Below, piece by piece: positions 5,377 through 8,712 of a DNA stretch of 8,712 bases (the stretch's first letter is position 1; the number at the start of each line of letters is the position of its first letter). The position numbers were made by a program, and so were the translations under genes. The notes under the pieces are model-generated. The model did not search any database. It was not told the DNA's origin and was given only the letters and a program-made list of their open reading frames with translations. Origin of the DNA: Clostridiales bacterium (GTDB lineage Bacteria > Bacillota > Clostridia > Christensenellales > Borkfalkiaceae); the NCBI GenBank assembly GCA_015069525.1, contig SVIK01000065.1, forward strand, positions 1-8,712, read 5' to 3'.

Positions 5377-7092
5377 ATGAAAGAATTGATTTTGACCAAC
5401 CAAGCAATTGCGCGCGGAGCGTACGAGGCAGGCGTGAAGGTGTTGTCCGCTTACCCTGGAACGCCGAGCACGGAAATTGCAGAAAATTTCGTGAAATACG
5501 ACGGCGTATACGCGGAGTGGGCGCCCAATGAAAAGGTGGCGTTGGAAGTGGCTATCGGCGCGTCGATTGCGGGCGCAAGGGCGATGGCTTGTATGAAGCA
5601 CGTCGGTTTGAACGTGGCGGCAGACCCCTTGTTCACCGTTTCGTATACGGGGGTGAACGGAGGGCTCGTTATCGTGGTGGCGGACGACCCTGGTATGCAC
5701 TCCTCGCAAAACGAACAAGATACCCGCATGTACGGCAAGAGTGCGCACGTGCCCGTGTTAGAACCCTCTAACGCACAAGAGGCAAAGGAGTTTATCAAGC
5801 TCGCATTTGATATCAGCGAGGATTTTGATACGCCCGTTATTTTAAGGGAAACGACGCGTGTGGCGCATTCGCACGGGGTTGTGGAGCTTTGCGAGCGGGT
5901 GGAAAGAGAATTGAAACCGTATGCAAACAATCCGCAAAAGTACGTAATGATGCCCGCGAACGCAATCCGTCGGCATTTGAGCGTGGAGGAAAGAGAAAAG
6001 GCGTTTGCCGATTTTGTCAACGGCATGTCTATCAACCGCGCGGAATATACGAACGAAAACGAAATTGGCGTCGTTTGCGGGGGCGTGGTGTACGAATACG
6101 TAAAAGAAGCGCTCCCCAATGCGAACGTGTTTAAGGTGGGGACGCCCTATCCCGTGCCTGTGAAAGCGATTGGCGAATTCGCGAAAAAGGTTAAAAAGCT
6201 CTACGTTATCGAGGAGTTAGAACCGTTCGTGGAGGATACGCTGAAAGCAAACGGTATCGAGTGTGTGGGGAAGGAGATTTTCTCTATTCAAGGCGAGCTT
6301 TCGGTGGCGAAAATTAAGCAAGCGTTCTTCGGTGGAGAAATTCCTACGGCGGAAAGCGTGCCTGCTCGTCCGCCCGTAATGTGTGCGGGCTGTCCGCATA
6401 GAGGCGTATTTTACGTGCTCAATAAACTTGGCTTGACGGTAAACGGCGATATCGGGTGCTATACGCTTGGTGCGGTTGCGCCTTTGTCGGCACTTCATAC
6501 CTGCATCTGCATGGGTGCGTCGGTAGGGACGGCGCACGGCTTTAAAAAAGCGACGGACGGCAAGAGTAAGAACGTTGCCGTGATTGGCGATTCCACCTTC
6601 TTACATAGCGGTGTGACGGGGCTTATCAATGCCGTATACAACCAAAGCGGTGTGACGCTTATGATACTTGACAACTCGACGACGGGTATGACGGGGCATC
6701 AACAACACCCCGCTACCGGTAAGACGTTGAAAGGGGAGAGCGCGCCCGTCGTGCTCTTGGACGAGCTCGTGAAAGCGTGCGGAGTAAAGGATTTGCAAAT
6801 CGTAGACGCGTACGACGTGGTTGCCGTGGAAAAGGCTGTGAAATCGGCGGTGGCAAACGACGAGGTGAGCGTTATCATTGCGCAAAAGCCGTGTGCGTTG
6901 CTCGATAAAAAATCTAAAAAACCTGCCGTCGTCGTGCACGATTGCAAAAATTGTGGAAAGTGTATGAAGCTCGGTTGCCCTGCGATTAGCCGTGGAGAAA
7001 AGGGAATTGTGATTGATACGGCACAATGCGTGGGCTGTGAAGTGTGCGTACAGGTTTGTCCGTTTAAGTGTATCCAAAAGGAGGGTGTGTAA
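5377..7092 (+). CDS. iorA: indolepyruvate (aryl-pyruvate):ferredoxin oxidoreductase, alpha subunit
   Basis: With IorB this subunit converts indolepyruvate, phenylpyruvate or hydroxyphenylpyruvate plus CoA to the aryl-acetyl-CoA, CO2 and reduced ferredoxin. The 571 residues hold in order the N-terminal oxidoreductase domain (SAYPGTPSTEI, 24-34; EWAPNEKVALE), a transketolase-C-like domain (about 225-320), the TPP domain with MCAGCPHRG (about 335-343) and the diphosphate/metal motif GDS(404-406)...DN(432-433), and a C-terminal 2[4Fe-4S] ferredoxin module. The cluster ligands are all present: Cys523, 526, 529, 534 (CxxCxxCx4CP) and Cys551, 554, 557, 561 (CxxCxxCx3CP). Its length is usual for the family. 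AAGGAAAGGA at 5361-5370 is a good ribosome site 6 nt before the ATG. The gene sits between the thioesterase and iorB in one operon. Which aryl-pyruvate is preferred cannot be read from sequence. Confidence 0.96.
   Translation: MKELILTNQAIARGAYEAGVKVLSAYPGTPSTEIAENFVKYDGVYAEWAPNEKVALEVAIGASIAGARAMACMKHVGLNVAADPLFTVSYTGVNGGLVIVVADDPGMHSSQNEQDTRMYGKSAHVPVLEPSNAQEAKEFIKLAFDISEDFDTPVILRETTRVAHSHGVVELCERVERELKPYANNPQKYVMMPANAIRRHLSVEEREKAFADFVNGMSINRAEYTNENEIGVVCGGVVYEYVKEALPNANVFKVGTPYPVPVKAIGEFAKKVKKLYVIEELEPFVEDTLKANGIECVGKEIFSIQGELSVAKIKQAFFGGEIPTAESVPARPPVMCAGCPHRGVFYVLNKLGLTVNGDIGCYTLGAVAPLSALHTCICMGASVGTAHGFKKATDGKSKNVAVIGDSTFLHSGVTGLINAVYNQSGVTLMILDNSTTGMTGHQQHPATGKTLKGESAPVVLLDELVKACGVKDLQIVDAYDVVAVEKAVKSAVANDEVSVIIAQKPCALLDKKSKKPAVVVHDCKNCGKCMKLGCPAISRGEKGIVIDTAQCVGCEVCVQVCPFKCIQKEGV
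7078..7084 (+). promoter_or_regulatory. ribosome binding site of iorB inside iorA
   Basis: AAGGAGG lies in the last codons of iorA, 9 nt before the iorB ATG at 7094 and overlapping iorA translation. This favours translational coupling and equal amounts of the two subunits. It also fixes 7094 as the iorB start in preference to longer in-frame forms beginning inside iorA. Confidence 0.8.
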
Positions 7093-7093
7093 G

Positions 7094-7663
7094 ATGATGA
7101 ATATACTCATTTCCGGCGTAGGCGGACAGGGTACGATACTCGCAAGCAGAGTGCTTGGAAAATACGCGCTCCTTTGCGGATGGGATTGTAAAATTAGCGA
7201 AATTCACGGCATGAGCCAACGTGGCGGAAGCGTGACTACCCATCTTCGTATGGGTGAAAAAATTTATTCCCCCGTCGTTTGGGAGGGGAGCGCGGATATG
7301 ATTATCGCTTTCGAAACGTTGGAGGCGGTGCGAGTGAAACATTATTTGAAAGCGGACGGGATTTTGCTTGTGAACGAGGAAAAGATTTTGCCGATGCCCT
7401 GCATTACGGGGGTGGCGAAATATCCCGAAGATATCAAAGAGAAATTGACGGCAGAGCTGAAAGGCGCGAAGTTTGTGGACGCAAAGGCTATCGCAAAGAG
7501 TGCAGGGAGCGAAAAGGCGACGAATATCGTTATGCTGGGCGGGATTTGCAAGCTGTACGGCTTCGACAAAGAAAAAATGGAAGAAGCGGTGATTGCCTGC
7601 GTACCTGAAAAGTTTAAGGAACTCAACCTTACCGCTTTCCGTATGGGATATGAACAAGTATAA
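7094..7663 (+). CDS. iorB: indolepyruvate:ferredoxin oxidoreductase, beta (gamma-domain) subunit
   Basis: The 189-residue partner of IorA carries the 2-oxoacid:ferredoxin oxidoreductase gamma domain. Evidence is the N-terminal glycine loop SGVGGQGTILASRVLG (7-22), SEIHGMSQRGGSVTTHLRMG (the hallmark block of IorB), IYSPVVWEGSADMIIAFETLEAVR, and the C-terminal NIVMLGGICKLYGF. Length is typical for IorB. It starts 1 nt after the iorA stop and uses a ribosome site within iorA, so the two are made together. The product is a cytoplasmic subunit with no cofactor ligands of its own; all Fe-S cysteines are in IorA. Start 7094 is preferred; the second Met at 7097 is possible. Confidence 0.95.
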   Translation: MMNILISGVGGQGTILASRVLGKYALLCGWDCKISEIHGMSQRGGSVTTHLRMGEKIYSPVVWEGSADMIIAFETLEAVRVKHYLKADGILLVNEEKILPMPCITGVAKYPEDIKEKLTAELKGAKFVDAKAIAKSAGSEKATNIVMLGGICKLYGFDKEKMEEAVIACVPEKFKELNLTAFRMGYEQV

Positions 7664-7699
7664 AAATTTATAAATTCTACCAATAAGAAGGATAAAAAA

Positions 7700-8712
7700 A
7701 TGCAGTACTTTCAAAAAGAAATTGAAACCATGAGCAAGGAAGAGAAGAAAGCTCTTCAATCGGAAAGACTCGTTAAAATCGTTAAATACGCGTATGAAAA
7801 CCAACCGCCGTATCGTGCGAAGATGGACGCAATGGGGGTAAAGCCCGAAGATATTAAATCGATTGACGATATTTCTAAATTGCCGTTCACCGTAAAGCAG
7901 GACCTTCGCGACGCGTATCCTTTCGGCATGATGGCGCGCCCGAGAAAAGATTTGGTGCGTTTGCATGCAAGTAGCGCGACGACGGGCAAGCTGACCGTCG
8001 CTGGGTATACTCAAGGGGATATCGACGTTTGGAGCGAGTGCGTTGCGCGTTCGCTTGTTATGGCGGGTGCAGACGAGGAAAGCATCGTGCACGTTTCCTA
8101 CGGCTACGGCTTGTTTACGGGTGGTCTTGGTATGCATTACGGCGCGGAGAAAATGGGCGCTTGCGTAGTGCCTGCGTCCGCGGGGAATACGCAAAAACAA
8201 ATACAACTGCTCGTGGATTTCGGGGCGGATATTATTTGCTGTACGCCCTCGTATATCATTTATCTTGCGGAAGAAATCGAACGTATGGGATTGAAGATTG
8301 GCGAGGATATTAAGCTGAAAGGCGGGATATTCGGTGCGGAAGCTTGGTCGGAAGGGATGCGTGAGGATATTGAAAAGCGTTTGAATATCCGCGCTTGCGA
8401 TATCTACGGGCTTTCCGAAATTGCTGGACCTGGCGTGGCGTGCGATTGTCAGTTTAAGACGGGTATGCATTTCCAAGACGACCATTACTTCCCTGAAATC
8501 GTCGACGTGGATACGTTAGAGCCCCTCCCTTACGGGGAATCGGGCGAGCTGGTAATTACGACGCTCACGAAAGAGGGTATGCCCCTTATCCGTTATAGAA
8601 CGAGGGATATTGCAAGCCTCAACAACGACCCTTGCCCTTGCGGAAGAACGTCGGTGAAATTGAATAAGATTACGGGCAGAAGCGACGATATGTTAATCAA
8701 TTTCAACGTGGA
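7700..8712 (+). CDS. paaK: phenylacetate-CoA ligase homologue, 3' end outside window
   Basis: The frame is open from the ATG at 7700 to the window edge (337 codons; family members have about 430), preceded by AGAAGGA at 7686-7692. PaaK enzymes activate phenylacetate or indoleacetate with ATP and CoA to the CoA ester, AMP and diphosphate. Visible blocks are LPFTVKQDLRDAYPFG, SYGYGLFTGGLGMHYGAEKMGA, CTPSYIIYLAE, YGLSEIAGPGVA (236-247), DDHYFPEIVD, GELVITTLTKEGMPLIRYRTRD (ending Asp303), CPCGR (312-316) and KITGRSDDMLI. The ATP loop reads SSATTGKLT (91-99) where the family normally has SSGTTGKPT, so both a Gly (now Ala93) and a Pro (now Leu98) differ. The rest of the active site looks intact. 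It follows iorB by 36 nt, forming the last visible gene of the aryl-acid operon. Confidence 0.93.
   Translation, partial: MQYFQKEIETMSKEEKKALQSERLVKIVKYAYENQPPYRAKMDAMGVKPEDIKSIDDISKLPFTVKQDLRDAYPFGMMARPRKDLVRLHASSATTGKLTVAGYTQGDIDVWSECVARSLVMAGADEESIVHVSYGYGLFTGGLGMHYGAEKMGACVVPASAGNTQKQIQLLVDFGADIICCTPSYIIYLAEEIERMGLKIGEDIKLKGGIFGAEAWSEGMREDIEKRLNIRACDIYGLSEIAGPGVACDCQFKTGMHFQDDHYFPEIVDVDTLEPLPYGESGELVITTLTKEGMPLIRYRTRDIASLNNDPCPCGRTSVKLNKITGRSDDMLINFNV

Noticed and set aside
7665..7676. 12-bp palindrome AATTTATAAATT between iorB and paaK.
   Set aside because: Pure A/T, close to expected by chance, and no terminator or promoter geometry around it.
7064..8485. A 473-codon open frame on the minus strand opposite iorB and paaK.
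   Set aside because: Composition is rich in His, Arg and Phe without any family motif, and it lies fully antisense to two clear genes; a shadow frame of GC-biased codons.
1..8712. CRISPR arrays, tRNA or rRNA genes, IS ends, riboswitches.
   Set aside because: No regularly spaced repeats, tRNA cloverleaf, rRNA core sequence, transposase or recognised riboswitch core was seen on either strand.

Overview
The window looks like a chromosomal segment from an anaerobic, moderately low-GC member of the Clostridia (Bacillota), most likely host- or gut-associated. The reasons are AGGAGG-type ribosome binding sites, genetic code 11, ferredoxin-dependent 2-oxoacid metabolism, a DUF6809-type small protein, a TnpX-type large serine recombinase remnant and a GH43 enzyme. 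The taxonomic guess is inference; nothing here fixes a species.

Layout. 1-434 is the 3' end of a surface-type protein with GLUG-like repeats, followed by a possible hairpin terminator. 563-1317 is the decayed C-terminal part of a large serine recombinase: the catalytic domain is missing and a one-base frameshift lies near 779-783. 1341-2372 encodes a cytoplasmic GH43 enzyme of the exo-1,3-galactanase-like type. 2424-4195 is a probable two-gene unit: a rhomboid/derlin-like membrane protein without a recognisable catalytic dyad, and an RluA-family pseudouridine synthase with an S4 domain. 4209-4792 is a compact divergent pair, a DUF6809 protein on the minus strand and an XRE repressor on the plus strand. 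Between them lie three copies of a TATCTC-N4-GAGATA operator placed over the two promoters; the repressor mRNA looks leaderless. An intrinsic terminator at 4814-4838 closes that module.

4860 to the window end is the most coherent metabolic unit: a strong extended -10 promoter, then a PaaI-type thioesterase, iorA, iorB and a truncated phenylacetate-CoA ligase (paaK). IorAB interconverts aryl-pyruvates (from Phe, Tyr, Trp) and aryl-acetyl-CoA plus CO2 and reduced ferredoxin. The thioesterase would release aryl-acetate from the CoA ester and PaaK would make the CoA ester from the acid. Together they support either fermentative production of phenylacetate or indoleacetate, or salvage of aryl acids into aromatic amino acids.

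The points most worth following are the three-operator switch with a leaderless repressor, the altered ATP-binding loop of the PaaK homologue, the alternating pyrimidine-purine tract filling the spacer of the operon promoter, and the inactive-looking rhomboid.
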